From positions 2,418,001-2,482,000 of the forward strand of contig OY764903.1 in the NCBI GenBank assembly GCA_963668605.1: a DNA stretch of 64,000 bases. Reading direction: 5' to 3'. Of the stretch, positions 26,010 through 34,098 are shown piece by piece. The translations under genes and the position numbers were made by a program. A model generated the notes under the pieces. That model saw only the letters and a program-made list of their open reading frames with translations, was not told the DNA's origin and searched no databases. The DNA comes from G963668605 sp963668605. GTDB lineage: Bacteria > Acidobacteriota > Terriglobia > Bryobacterales > Bryobacteraceae. Each line of letters opens with the position of its first letter. Position 1 is the stretch's first letter.

Positions 26010-27584
26010 ATGAGAAGCAACAGCATCTACCCCATCGCAACAGCAGCCGTGGCACTCGGCACGCTCCTTCTGCCGCACGCCGCGGCACAAAGCACGCGCT
26101 TCGAACCGTCCTGGAAATCGCTCCAACAGTACCGCGCTCCCGCATGGTTCGAGGATGCTCGCTTCGGCATCTTTCTGCACTGGGGTGTTTACGCCGTGCC
26201 CGCCTTCGGTAGCGAAAAATACCCCCAACGCATGTACCTGAAAGACCGAACGCCTGGCGGCAAGGTCACCGGGGTCCCGGACCCTGTCTACCAGCATCAT
26301 CTGGAGCGATGGGGGCCTCTGTCGAAGTTCGGGTACAAGGATTTCATCCCCATGTTCACGGCCGAAAAATGGGATCCGGAGGATTGGGCAGAGTTGTTCC
26401 GCCAAGCCGGAGCGCGTTACGTGGTTCCGGTTGCCGAACATCACGACGGCTTTGCCATGTACGATTCGAGCAAGACCGAGTGGAACAGCGTCAACATGGG
26501 GCCGCGGCGTGACGTGCTCGGCGAGTTGTCGAAAGCTGTCCGCAAGCGGGGGCTCAAGTTTGGCGCTTCCTCACACTACGCGCTGAACCGAAGCTATTAC
26601 ACTTGCGCGGACGATTTCGACACGTGCGACCCGAAGTATCGCGGCCTGTACGGAAACCAGCAACCCCGTACTGAACCCGCCAGCCCAAAGTTCCTCGAGC
26701 ATTGGTACGCTCGCACAGTGGATATTATCGACAAGTACAACCCCGACGTGTTGTGGTTCGATTTCTGCATCAATTATCCTGAATTCCAGCCCTATCTACA
26801 GCGGCTTGGCGCGTATTACTACAATCACGGCAACCAGTCGGGCGACGGCGTGGTGCTGCAGTACAAGGATATCGGTAACGGCTCGTTTCCCGAGGGAACG
26901 GCCGTGCTGGACATCGAGCGCGGCAAGTTGAATACGATCCAGAAGATGGTGTGGCAGACCGACACGTCCATCAGCAAGAAATCTTGGGGCTACATCGAAA
27001 ACGATGAGTTCAAGTCTGCCGATTCGCTCATCGACGACTTGGTGGACATCGTGAGCAAGAACGGCTGCCTTTTGCTGAACGTCGGGCCCAAAGCGGACGG
27101 AACGATTCCTACCGAGGCGCGCAGCGTACTGCTTGAGATTGGCAAGTGGCTCAAGGTGAACGGCGAGGCGATTTACGGAAGTAGGCCCTGGAAGGTTTTC
27201 GGCGAGGGTCCTACGCAGGCGCCGAACGGCTATATGGGCGAGCGGAAACGCGAAACACGCTTCACGAACCAGGATATTCGGTTCACGACCCGCGCCGGTG
27301 CCGTGTATGCCATCGTTCTGGATTGGCCCTCGGAAGCATTGAAGATTCGGTCGTTGTCGTCAAAGGCGGGAACCGGAAAGATTTCCTCGGTTCACCTGCT
27401 TGGTATGTCGCAGGCGTTGCGCTGGAGTCAGGACGAAGCCGGCCTCACCATCCAGTTGCCACGCACGAAACTGGGAGATTACGCCTACACATTTAAGATC
27501 ACTCTTGTCCAAGACAGATCTGGCGCTGAGATTAGCCCTATCGCAAAGTCTGTCGACAACTGGGCGCATAAGCTCCGTCGATAG
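26010..27584 (+). CDS. GH29 alpha-L-fucosidase, exported
   Basis: The 524-residue protein has a Sec signal peptide ending near LLPHAAAQS. It begins the GH29 barrel with WFEDARFGIFLHWGVYAVPAFGSEKYP. Conserved features follow: VVPVAEHHDGFAMYDSSKTEWNSV, KFGASSHYALNRSYY, and the nucleophile Asp in VLWFDF. KNGCLLLNVGPKADGTIP is a further family mark. It releases L-fucose from glycans. The last roughly 25 residues, after FKITL, are beyond the usual family end and overlap an open frame on the other strand, so a recent extension is possible. ATG 26010 is chosen; a TTG nine bases upstream is also in frame. The FucP-type permease could take up the product. Confidence 0.93.
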   Translation: MRSNSIYPIATAAVALGTLLLPHAAAQSTRFEPSWKSLQQYRAPAWFEDARFGIFLHWGVYAVPAFGSEKYPQRMYLKDRTPGGKVTGVPDPVYQHHLERWGPLSKFGYKDFIPMFTAEKWDPEDWAELFRQAGARYVVPVAEHHDGFAMYDSSKTEWNSVNMGPRRDVLGELSKAVRKRGLKFGASSHYALNRSYYTCADDFDTCDPKYRGLYGNQQPRTEPASPKFLEHWYARTVDIIDKYNPDVLWFDFCINYPEFQPYLQRLGAYYYNHGNQSGDGVVLQYKDIGNGSFPEGTAVLDIERGKLNTIQKMVWQTDTSISKKSWGYIENDEFKSADSLIDDLVDIVSKNGCLLLNVGPKADGTIPTEARSVLLEIGKWLKVNGEAIYGSRPWKVFGEGPTQAPNGYMGERKRETRFTNQDIRFTTRAGAVYAIVLDWPSEALKIRSLSSKAGTGKISSVHLLGMSQALRWSQDEAGLTIQLPRTKLGDYAYTFKITLVQDRSGAEISPIAKSVDNWAHKLRR

Positions 27585-27822
27585 CCACCGCGCGCGGATC
27601 CTCCCGAGCGGAAATCTCGTCGACGAACTCATCCCGTTCTTCGTCCAACTCCACCGGCACCAGCAGCGTGGCGCCGCGGCTGCAGGTCCCCGTTAGAACT
27701 TTTGACGTGTACGGCGTCGCCGCGATAGCACCCGCGCGCGTCAGCGGAAAATGTTTTCTCCGGGTTCTAAATGTGCTTACATAGAAAACGGTCTGGTAGT
27801 CATAGATATAAAGGAGACCACT

Positions 27823-29181
27823 ATGTCCTCCATGAGAGACTCCTCCGAAAAGCCGTTCGCGCGGCGCAGTTTCATGGGTGCCGCACTTGCCGGCACCGCG
27901 GCGGCCTCCGGTTGGGCGGCGTCAGCCGCACCGCAATCCGGCAAGACGTACCGGGAGGCGATCGAGACCCCGATCGTCGCGAAATACCAGGTAGTCGTGG
28001 CGGGAGGCGGTCCGAGCGGTGTGATCGCTGCCGTCGCAGCCGCGCGCAGCGGCGCCAGCACGCTCCTGATCGAGCGTTATTCCTTCCTTGGCGGGAACGG
28101 AACGGCTGGCCTCATGACTTGCTACAACGGTTTTCGCAACCAGCGCGAACCCCAGGGACTCCAGACAGTGAAAGGTATCCCGGCAGAATACATAGCCGAG
28201 CTGGTTCGATTGGGCGGCGTTGCGGAAAAGGACAATTACGAGCGCAATTTTGCGCATGACATCGCAAAGGGCGACATCCCTTACACCGTTCCCTTCGATC
28301 CGGAAGCGGCCAAAATCGCTTCTCTGAATCTCATTCAGAAAGAAGGCGTGAAACTGCGCTTACACAGTTGGGTGGTCGCGCCTATGCTCGACGGCGCTCG
28401 CGTCACCGGCGTGGTAGTCGAATCGAAGTCCGGCCGCCAGGCTATTGCGGCCGACATCGTTATCGACTGCACCGGAGACGGCGATATCGCCGCGCGGGCG
28501 GGTGCACCATTCATGGGACCTGCAACGACGGGCGACCGCATGCCCATGAGCTTGATGTACCGCATCGCAGGAGTGCCAGCCACGACCGAAGGCGCGTTCG
28601 GCGGAATTCGCATTCGGGATCGCGTGGTTCGCTGGGGGCCGGGTTTTGGCGGCGACGGGCTCGACGTCGAGAATCTCACGCGCGCAGAAGTGGAGACGCG
28701 CTTGAAGCTCTGGGAACTTGTCCAACAGATGAGAAAGAAGCCCGGAATGGAATCGGTCGCGCTCCTCGACACTCCAACATCGATTGGCGTTCGCGAGACG
28801 CGCAGGATCACCGGCGAGTACACTGTCACAGAAAAGGATGCGATCGAGGGAGTGCGTTTCCCGGACGTGATTGCGATCAGCTCGAACCCGATGCCGAGCT
28901 ATAAGGGCAAGCGCTACTTCTTCAAACACGAGGGGTTCGACATACCCTATCGTTCGCTGATTCCAAAGAAAGTTGAAGGGCTGGTCCTTTCGGGCCGCTG
29001 CATCTCATGCGAGCAGGGGCCATTCCAGTCTGCGCGCTCCATGGCGCCGGCCATGGCGGTCGGACACGCCTCCGGATGTGCCGCCGCCCTCGCGGCCACA
29101 ACCGGAGTGCCTCCTCGCAAGCTTGATATCAAGACTCTGCAGAAGCTGCTCGCAAGCCAGAAAGCGGAGTTGCGGCTGTGA
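27823..29181 (+). CDS. FAD-dependent oxidoreductase, Tat-exported
   Basis: The 452-residue protein starts at ATG 27823, six bases after AAGGAG. A Tat leader (ARRSFMGAALAGTAAASGW) precedes a Rossmann FAD site, VVVAGGGPSGVIAAVAAARSG, with ERYSFLGGNGTAGLM next. The C-terminal part, GLVLSGRCISCEQGPFQSARSM, is typical of FAD_oxidored family enzymes. Many homologues in saccharide clusters are uncharacterised; oxidation of a sugar or related alcohol in the periplasm is plausible. Its stop codon overlaps the GTG start of the next gene by four bases, so the two proteins are coupled. A FAD-carrying Tat substrate would be folded before export, which fits the leader. Confidence 0.85.
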   Translation: MSSMRDSSEKPFARRSFMGAALAGTAAASGWAASAAPQSGKTYREAIETPIVAKYQVVVAGGGPSGVIAAVAAARSGASTLLIERYSFLGGNGTAGLMTCYNGFRNQREPQGLQTVKGIPAEYIAELVRLGGVAEKDNYERNFAHDIAKGDIPYTVPFDPEAAKIASLNLIQKEGVKLRLHSWVVAPMLDGARVTGVVVESKSGRQAIAADIVIDCTGDGDIAARAGAPFMGPATTGDRMPMSLMYRIAGVPATTEGAFGGIRIRDRVVRWGPGFGGDGLDVENLTRAEVETRLKLWELVQQMRKKPGMESVALLDTPTSIGVRETRRITGEYTVTEKDAIEGVRFPDVIAISSNPMPSYKGKRYFFKHEGFDIPYRSLIPKKVEGLVLSGRCISCEQGPFQSARSMAPAMAVGHASGCAAALAATTGVPPRKLDIKTLQKLLASQKAELRL

Positions 29182-31880
29182 CGTATTCGAACCGGCGCCA
29201 GTTCCTGGCGGGAACCGGCGTGACGCTTGCCGTGGGAACAGCAACTGGCGCGGCTGCGGATCGGGGCGTTTCGATCATCGTCGAGCCGGGCGATCCGATC
29301 GCCTCGAGCGGCCCCGTGCGCTGGGCGATCACAGAACTGCGCGATGCCCTGACGGCGCGCCAAGTAGCCGCGACCGTGCAGGACCGAGTTGCCCAAGCTG
29401 CATCCGGAGAGCTTTGCATCGTGGCCGCGAGTTCCGAACGTCCGCTGGCAGTGGAGATCCTGAGAAGCGCGGGCGCAGCGATACCGGCGGTTCCGGAAGC
29501 CCTCGGATTGATTCCGGGCAAAGCCGGGGGGAAGCCGGTCTTGCTGACGTGCGGCAGGGATTCACGCGGACTGGCTTACGCGCTCCTCGACTTGGCAGAC
29601 CGGGTCCGCAACAGCTCCGATCCAATCGCCGCGTTGAGTATCCGCAAGCCCGTCATCGAACGGCCGGCCAACGTCATCCGCAGCATCACCCGCCTATTCA
29701 CCAGCAATATCGAAGACAAGCCGTGGTACAACGACCGGGAGATGTGGCCGCACTATCTCTCCATGCTCGCCACACAGCGTTTCAACCGATTTAATCTCAG
29801 TCTGGGGATCGGCTACGATTTTCTTCGGAATGTCACTGACGCCTATTTCCTATTCGCATATCCCTTTCTGCTGGCTGTGCCGGGATACAACGTGCGCGTG
29901 CCGGAGTTGCCGAACACCGAACGCGACCGCAATCTCGAAATGCTGAAATTCATCAGCGAGCAGACTGTGGCGCGCGGAATGCAATTCCAACTGGGCATCT
30001 GGATGCACGGCTACAAGTGGATCGACAGCCCGAACCCGAACTACACGATCGCCGGGTTGAGCCCGGCAACTCACGGCCCCTACTGTCGCGAGGCGGTTTG
30101 CGCGTTATTGAAGGCCTGCCCTGCCATAAGCGGCGTCACGTTTCGCGTACATGGGGAGAGCGGCGTTGAAGAGGGCAGTTACGACTTCTGGAAAACCGTG
30201 TTCGACGGAGTTGCGAAGTGCGGCCGCAAAGTCGAGATCGACATGCACGCCAAGGGCATGGATCAGACGATGACCGACCTTGCGCTGGCGAGCGGAATGC
30301 CCGTGAAGATCTCTCCGAAGTATTGGGCCGAGCATCTGGGTATGCCCTACCATCAGGCGGACATCCGGGAACTGGAAAGACCCAAGCCTGGCCGTGAAGG
30401 GTCTGGGCTGATGAAGCTGAGCGGTGGTTCCCGCAGCTTCCTCCGCTATGGCTATGGCGACCTTTTGCGGGAAGATCGCCGCTACGGCGTGCTACATCGC
30501 ATCTGGCCGGGCACACAGCGGCTGTTGATTTGGGGCGACCCGCTGACGGCCGCGACCTACTCGCGCGCGTTCAGCTTCTGCGGCAGCGATGGTGTGGAGA
30601 TCATGGAGCCGCTCTCGTTCAAAGGCCGTCGCGGATCCGGAATCGCCGGTGGACGTTGCGCCTACGCCGATCAATCCCTTGCGCCGCGCTGGGATTGGCA
30701 GAAGTACTCCTATGGCTTTCGCGTCTGGGGGCGCCTGCTCTACAATCCCGCTTCCGATCCGGATGCGTGGCAGCGCGAGATGCGGAAACAATTCGGCAGC
30801 GCGGCACAGGCTGCCGAAGCGGCGCTCGCGAATGCCAGCCGCATTCTGCCTGTCGTTACCACCGCGCACGGCGCTTCAGCCGGAAACAATACCTATTGGC
30901 CCGAAGTTTATACAAACCAGCCCATTGTCGATGCAAACCGCCAGCATCCCTACGGCGACACTCCCGCGCCCAAAGTCTTCGGGAATGTCAGCCCGCTCGA
31001 TCCGCAACTCTTCTCGCGCATCAATGATTTCGCCGCGCAGTTGCTGGGAGGTGCGCGCGACGGGAAGTACTCGCCTATCGAGGTCGCGCAATGGCTAGAG
31101 GATTACGCCGATGCGGCGGCGAATCATTGGAAGCAGGCCGAAACGCAGGCTACAAATAAGAGCGGAGCTGAATTCCGTCGATTAGCCGCCGACGTGTACA
31201 TCCAAGTGGGATTGGGTCGGTTCTTTGGCGCCAAGCTCCGCAGCGGCGTTCTGTACGGCATTCATGAGCGCAGCGCAGATCATGTAGCGCTGGAAGAGGC
31301 GCTCAAGATGTACCGCCGTGCCAGAACCACGTGGACTGAACTCGCCGATTACGCGAAGAAGATCTACCGGCCAGATATTACGGTTGGCGAACGCGAACAC
31401 CTGCACGGGCACTGGCTGGATCGTCTGCCTGCGATCGATGCCGACATCGCCGACATGGCTAAACGGCTGGAGCAGAGCAAAGCTGGAGAGCCGCGGCAGG
31501 ATCACGTCCAGGCAGCCGTTCAGGAAGCTCTCGGCCGGCCGCATCGCGCAAGCGTTCCGTGCAAGCATGTTCCTGCGGCGCGGTTTCAGCCGGGCTCGGC
31601 ATTGAATCTTGTTCTCGAAACCGCCGGACAGAAGAGCGTGCACTCAATTCGTCTGCATTACCGGCACGTGAACCACGCGGAGCGTTGGCACACCGAAGGC
31701 ATGCAGCAGAAGGGCAACCGCTTTGAAGCGGCAATCCCGGCGGACTACACGCAGTCGCTATTTCCCCTGCAATATTACTTCGAGCTGAGCGCTGGTCCGA
31801 ATGCAGCATCGCTATTCCCGGGGTTCGGCACGACACTCTCGGCTCAGCCCTATTTCGTTGTGCGCAGCGTTCGTGTCTGA
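29178..31880 (+). CDS. Large exported glycoside-hydrolase-like protein, family uncertain
   Basis: The 900-residue protein begins with a Tat leader (NRRQFLAGTGVTLAVGTATG). Residues about 30-150 resemble the N-terminal alpha/beta domain preceding GH20 and GH67 barrels (WAITELRDALTARQV, ELCIVAASS, KPVLLTCGRDSRGLAYALLDLADRV). A barrel-like region follows (RFNRFNLSLGIGYDFLR, GMQFQLGIWMHGYKW, GVTFRVHGESGVEEGSYDFW, LLIWGDPLTAATYSR). A helical segment and a beta-sandwich end the protein. Catalytic acids are not certain. It starts with GTG in a four-base GTGA overlap with the FAD oxidoreductase and is followed 15 bases later by an aldo-keto reductase. A role in processing an oxidised or uronic saccharide is inferred. 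Confidence 0.72.
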   Translation: MTYSNRRQFLAGTGVTLAVGTATGAAADRGVSIIVEPGDPIASSGPVRWAITELRDALTARQVAATVQDRVAQAASGELCIVAASSERPLAVEILRSAGAAIPAVPEALGLIPGKAGGKPVLLTCGRDSRGLAYALLDLADRVRNSSDPIAALSIRKPVIERPANVIRSITRLFTSNIEDKPWYNDREMWPHYLSMLATQRFNRFNLSLGIGYDFLRNVTDAYFLFAYPFLLAVPGYNVRVPELPNTERDRNLEMLKFISEQTVARGMQFQLGIWMHGYKWIDSPNPNYTIAGLSPATHGPYCREAVCALLKACPAISGVTFRVHGESGVEEGSYDFWKTVFDGVAKCGRKVEIDMHAKGMDQTMTDLALASGMPVKISPKYWAEHLGMPYHQADIRELERPKPGREGSGLMKLSGGSRSFLRYGYGDLLREDRRYGVLHRIWPGTQRLLIWGDPLTAATYSRAFSFCGSDGVEIMEPLSFKGRRGSGIAGGRCAYADQSLAPRWDWQKYSYGFRVWGRLLYNPASDPDAWQREMRKQFGSAAQAAEAALANASRILPVVTTAHGASAGNNTYWPEVYTNQPIVDANRQHPYGDTPAPKVFGNVSPLDPQLFSRINDFAAQLLGGARDGKYSPIEVAQWLEDYADAAANHWKQAETQATNKSGAEFRRLAADVYIQVGLGRFFGAKLRSGVLYGIHERSADHVALEEALKMYRRARTTWTELADYAKKIYRPDITVGEREHLHGHWLDRLPAIDADIADMAKRLEQSKAGEPRQDHVQAAVQEALGRPHRASVPCKHVPAARFQPGSALNLVLETAGQKSVHSIRLHYRHVNHAERWHTEGMQQKGNRFEAAIPADYTQSLFPLQYYFELSAGPNAASLFPGFGTTLSAQPYFVVRSVRV

Positions 31881-31895
31881 AGTGAAAGGAGTCAT

Positions 31896-32831
31896 ATGCA
31901 AAGGCGAGCATTTGTAGGTGCGGTTTTCGCAGGCCTGGGAACGCCGAGGCCGGCCAGGCCCAAGTCGGGCGACATTCCCAAACGGGTTCTTGGCCGGACG
32001 GGCGAGAAGCTCACAATCATCGGTGAAGGCGGGGCGCGCTTTCATTTGGTTCCATTCGATGAAGGCAAAGCCGTGGTGCAGAGAGCGTACGACCTCGGCA
32101 TCAACTATTTCGATATGGCCCGCAGTTACGGCGAGGGCAAAGCCGAAGATGTTTATGGCGCGGTGATTCCCGCTTTTCGCAAGAACGTCTTCATGACTAC
32201 GAAATCCGGCCAACGCACGCGGAAAGGCGCCGAGGCGGATTTAGAAACGTCACTGAAGCGCCTCAAAACCGATTACGTAGATCTCTGGCAGATGCACGGC
32301 GTGAACCGGATAGCGGACGTTGAGAAGATCTTCGCTCCAGGCGGCGCCATCGAAGCGTTCGAGGCCGCCAAGAAGGCGGGCAAATGCCGCTACATCGGTT
32401 ACACGAATTGCCGCGACCCCGAAGTGCACGTCGCAATGCTGAAGCATGCGGAGAGATTCGACACCGCATTGATGCCGCTCCACGTGGCCGACACTTCGTT
32501 TTCCGATTCGCCGAAGATGAGCTTCGAGAAGACGGCCCTGCCTGCCGCGGTCGAACGCGGCGTTGGAATCTTCGCGATCAAAGTATTCGGGAACGCGTTT
32601 CTGCTGCGTCCGTTCAGTGTGGGCGATTGCCTGAGGTACACCTTGAGCCTGCCGATAACGGCGGCGCCGCTGGGCTTCTGCACCATTGGCCAGTTGGAGG
32701 ACGATGTGCGGATCGCACAAAGCTTCAAGCCGCTGAGTGAAGAAGAGAAGAACGCCTTGCGGGCGCGGGCAGGCAGCGGCAAGTTCGACACGATTCGCGG
32801 CCCGGCTCTCGAATATTGGAAGACCCGCTAA
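31896..32831 (+). CDS. Aldo/keto reductase with exported-type leader
   Basis: The 311-residue protein has an N-terminal QRRAFVGAVFAGLG stretch resembling a short Tat leader. The AKR barrel follows with the usual tetrad: Asp in NYFDMARSYGEG, Tyr in the same motif, Lys in MTTKSGQ and His in LWQMHG. GTIGQL-type coenzyme contacts appear as GFCTIGQLEDD. AAAGGAG lies 4 bases before the ATG. It is the third gene of a unit with the FAD oxidoreductase and the GH-like protein. NADPH-dependent catalysis outside the cytoplasm would be odd, so either the leader is not used or the cofactor is held tightly, as in glucose-fructose oxidoreductase-like Tat substrates. Confidence 0.83.
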   Translation: MQRRAFVGAVFAGLGTPRPARPKSGDIPKRVLGRTGEKLTIIGEGGARFHLVPFDEGKAVVQRAYDLGINYFDMARSYGEGKAEDVYGAVIPAFRKNVFMTTKSGQRTRKGAEADLETSLKRLKTDYVDLWQMHGVNRIADVEKIFAPGGAIEAFEAAKKAGKCRYIGYTNCRDPEVHVAMLKHAERFDTALMPLHVADTSFSDSPKMSFEKTALPAAVERGVGIFAIKVFGNAFLLRPFSVGDCLRYTLSLPITAAPLGFCTIGQLEDDVRIAQSFKPLSEEEKNALRARAGSGKFDTIRGPALEYWKTR

Positions 32832-32838
32832 CCCGCAG

Positions 32839-33513
32839 CTAAACAGTGAAATAGTTGTCGTGGCCTGGAATGATGACGCCTGCCAGGCTGGCGAGCTGAT
32901 CCATGGTTTTGGCGGCTAGAGCGGGATCGACGGCGTTGTAATAACTTCTGCGTTCCCGCCAATGATCTCTCGTCGCAACCGAGTCGCCGGCAGCAACAAT
33001 CGAGCGTCCTTCACAGTCGAAAAGCAAGCTGTGATGTGAGTGTGTGTGGCCCGGCGTGGGAATAACTTCGACCGCGCCGAACAAGGTCTTGGGCGCAAGC
33101 TCGACGCTGCGTGTCAACTTCTTCAAGCCGTTGAGAATCTGCGCGACAGGAGCGGCGGCGAACCACGTCGCTTTTTTGAAATGCTCGATGCCGGCGAAGT
33201 GGTCGCCATGCTCATGGGTGACGAACACAGCGTTGATGTCGTCGAGTTTCAACCCTGTTCGCCGATCGAGTTCCTTCGTCATGTCATCTGCCTTGGCGAG
33301 GGACGGGTCCACCAGAAGCTGAAATCCGTCGCCGCTGATCAGCGTGCAGGTACAGATAGCTCCCCGCAAAGGTTTGGTATCCGCTTCGCCCCAATACCGG
33401 TTGCGAGAGAGATTGCCGATAGTGATGACGGTCCAGCGGCTCACCTTCGAGGGCGCGGCGAACCCTGCGCTACTCAACAGCGGGGCGGCCGTGATGAAAT
33501 GGCGTCTTCTCAT
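32839..33513 (-). CDS. Metallo-beta-lactamase-fold hydrolase, Tat leader
   Basis: The 224-residue protein starts at ATG 33513 with RRRHFITAAPLLSSAGFAA, a Tat-type leader. The longer frame upstream lacks features. Metal motif THEHGDHFAG lies near residue 100, followed by PTPGHTHSHHSLLFD, AAGDSVATRDHW and IIPGHDNYF, completing the metallo-beta-lactamase set. These enzymes hydrolyse esters, lactones, thioesters or beta-lactams. It is convergent with the aldo-keto reductase (8-base gap) and divergent from a thioesterase. A lactonase acting on an oxidised sugar would fit the context but is only inference. Confidence 0.85.
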   Translation of the reverse strand: MRRRHFITAAPLLSSAGFAAPSKVSRWTVITIGNLSRNRYWGEADTKPLRGAICTCTLISGDGFQLLVDPSLAKADDMTKELDRRTGLKLDDINAVFVTHEHGDHFAGIEHFKKATWFAAAPVAQILNGLKKLTRSVELAPKTLFGAVEVIPTPGHTHSHHSLLFDCEGRSIVAAGDSVATRDHWRERRSYYNAVDPALAAKTMDQLASLAGVIIPGHDNYFTV

Positions 33514-33621
33514 GAATCCCAATTGTATGCCGAAACAATCTCTACAAGGATTGCGAAATCGACTGAGCCGTAATACCGTTAGGGAGATCGAGCAACTCGC
33601 CGCTCGTGAAACGGAGCCAGC

Positions 33622-34026
33622 ATGGACTGTCAGCTTATCGCTGAGTTTTTGGGACGGGATCAGTTCGCCAAAGAAAACGGAATGCACATAGTCGAAGTTC
33701 GCCTGGGGTTTGGCCGAACGGAGATGACGGTGGAACCCCGCCATCTGAATGCTGTCGGTATCCTCCAGGGTGGCGCACTGTTTACCCTTGCCGATCTGGC
33801 ATTCGCTGCGGCTTCGAACTCGCACGGGAGCGTGGCGGTCTCATGCCAAGCGGACATCACCTGCTTCAAGGCGGTCAGCTCCGGGAGACTGACTGCTGTG
33901 GCCGAAGAAATTTCTCGCACTCACAAGTTGTCCACCTGTGTGGTCCACGTGACCCATGAATCCGAAGGACTTGTGGCACTGTTCAAGGGCGTTGCCTATA
34001 TCAAGGGACCCCTCGTGGTGTCTTGA
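33622..34026 (+). CDS. PaaI-like hotdog thioesterase
   Basis: The 134-residue soluble protein has the hotdog signature NAVGILQGGALFTLADLAFAAASNSHG, in which the Asp of LADLA and the preceding Asn are usual active-site positions in PaaI-type acyl-CoA thioesterases. VSCQADITCFKAVSSGRLTAVAEEIS forms the following strands. A GGAG site lies 7 bases before the ATG. It probably hydrolyses a phenylacyl- or hydroxyphenyl-CoA in the cytoplasm. It is monocistronic and flanked by unrelated genes. Confidence 0.88.
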   Translation: MDCQLIAEFLGRDQFAKENGMHIVEVRLGFGRTEMTVEPRHLNAVGILQGGALFTLADLAFAAASNSHGSVAVSCQADITCFKAVSSGRLTAVAEEISRTHKLSTCVVHVTHESEGLVALFKGVAYIKGPLVVS

Positions 34027-34098
34027 TTGCCGGCCAGTTCTCAGGGTACGTCAGCCGGTCTGAGTCCAGCACCTCGGGCCGCTCGGCAAACCGCAGAG

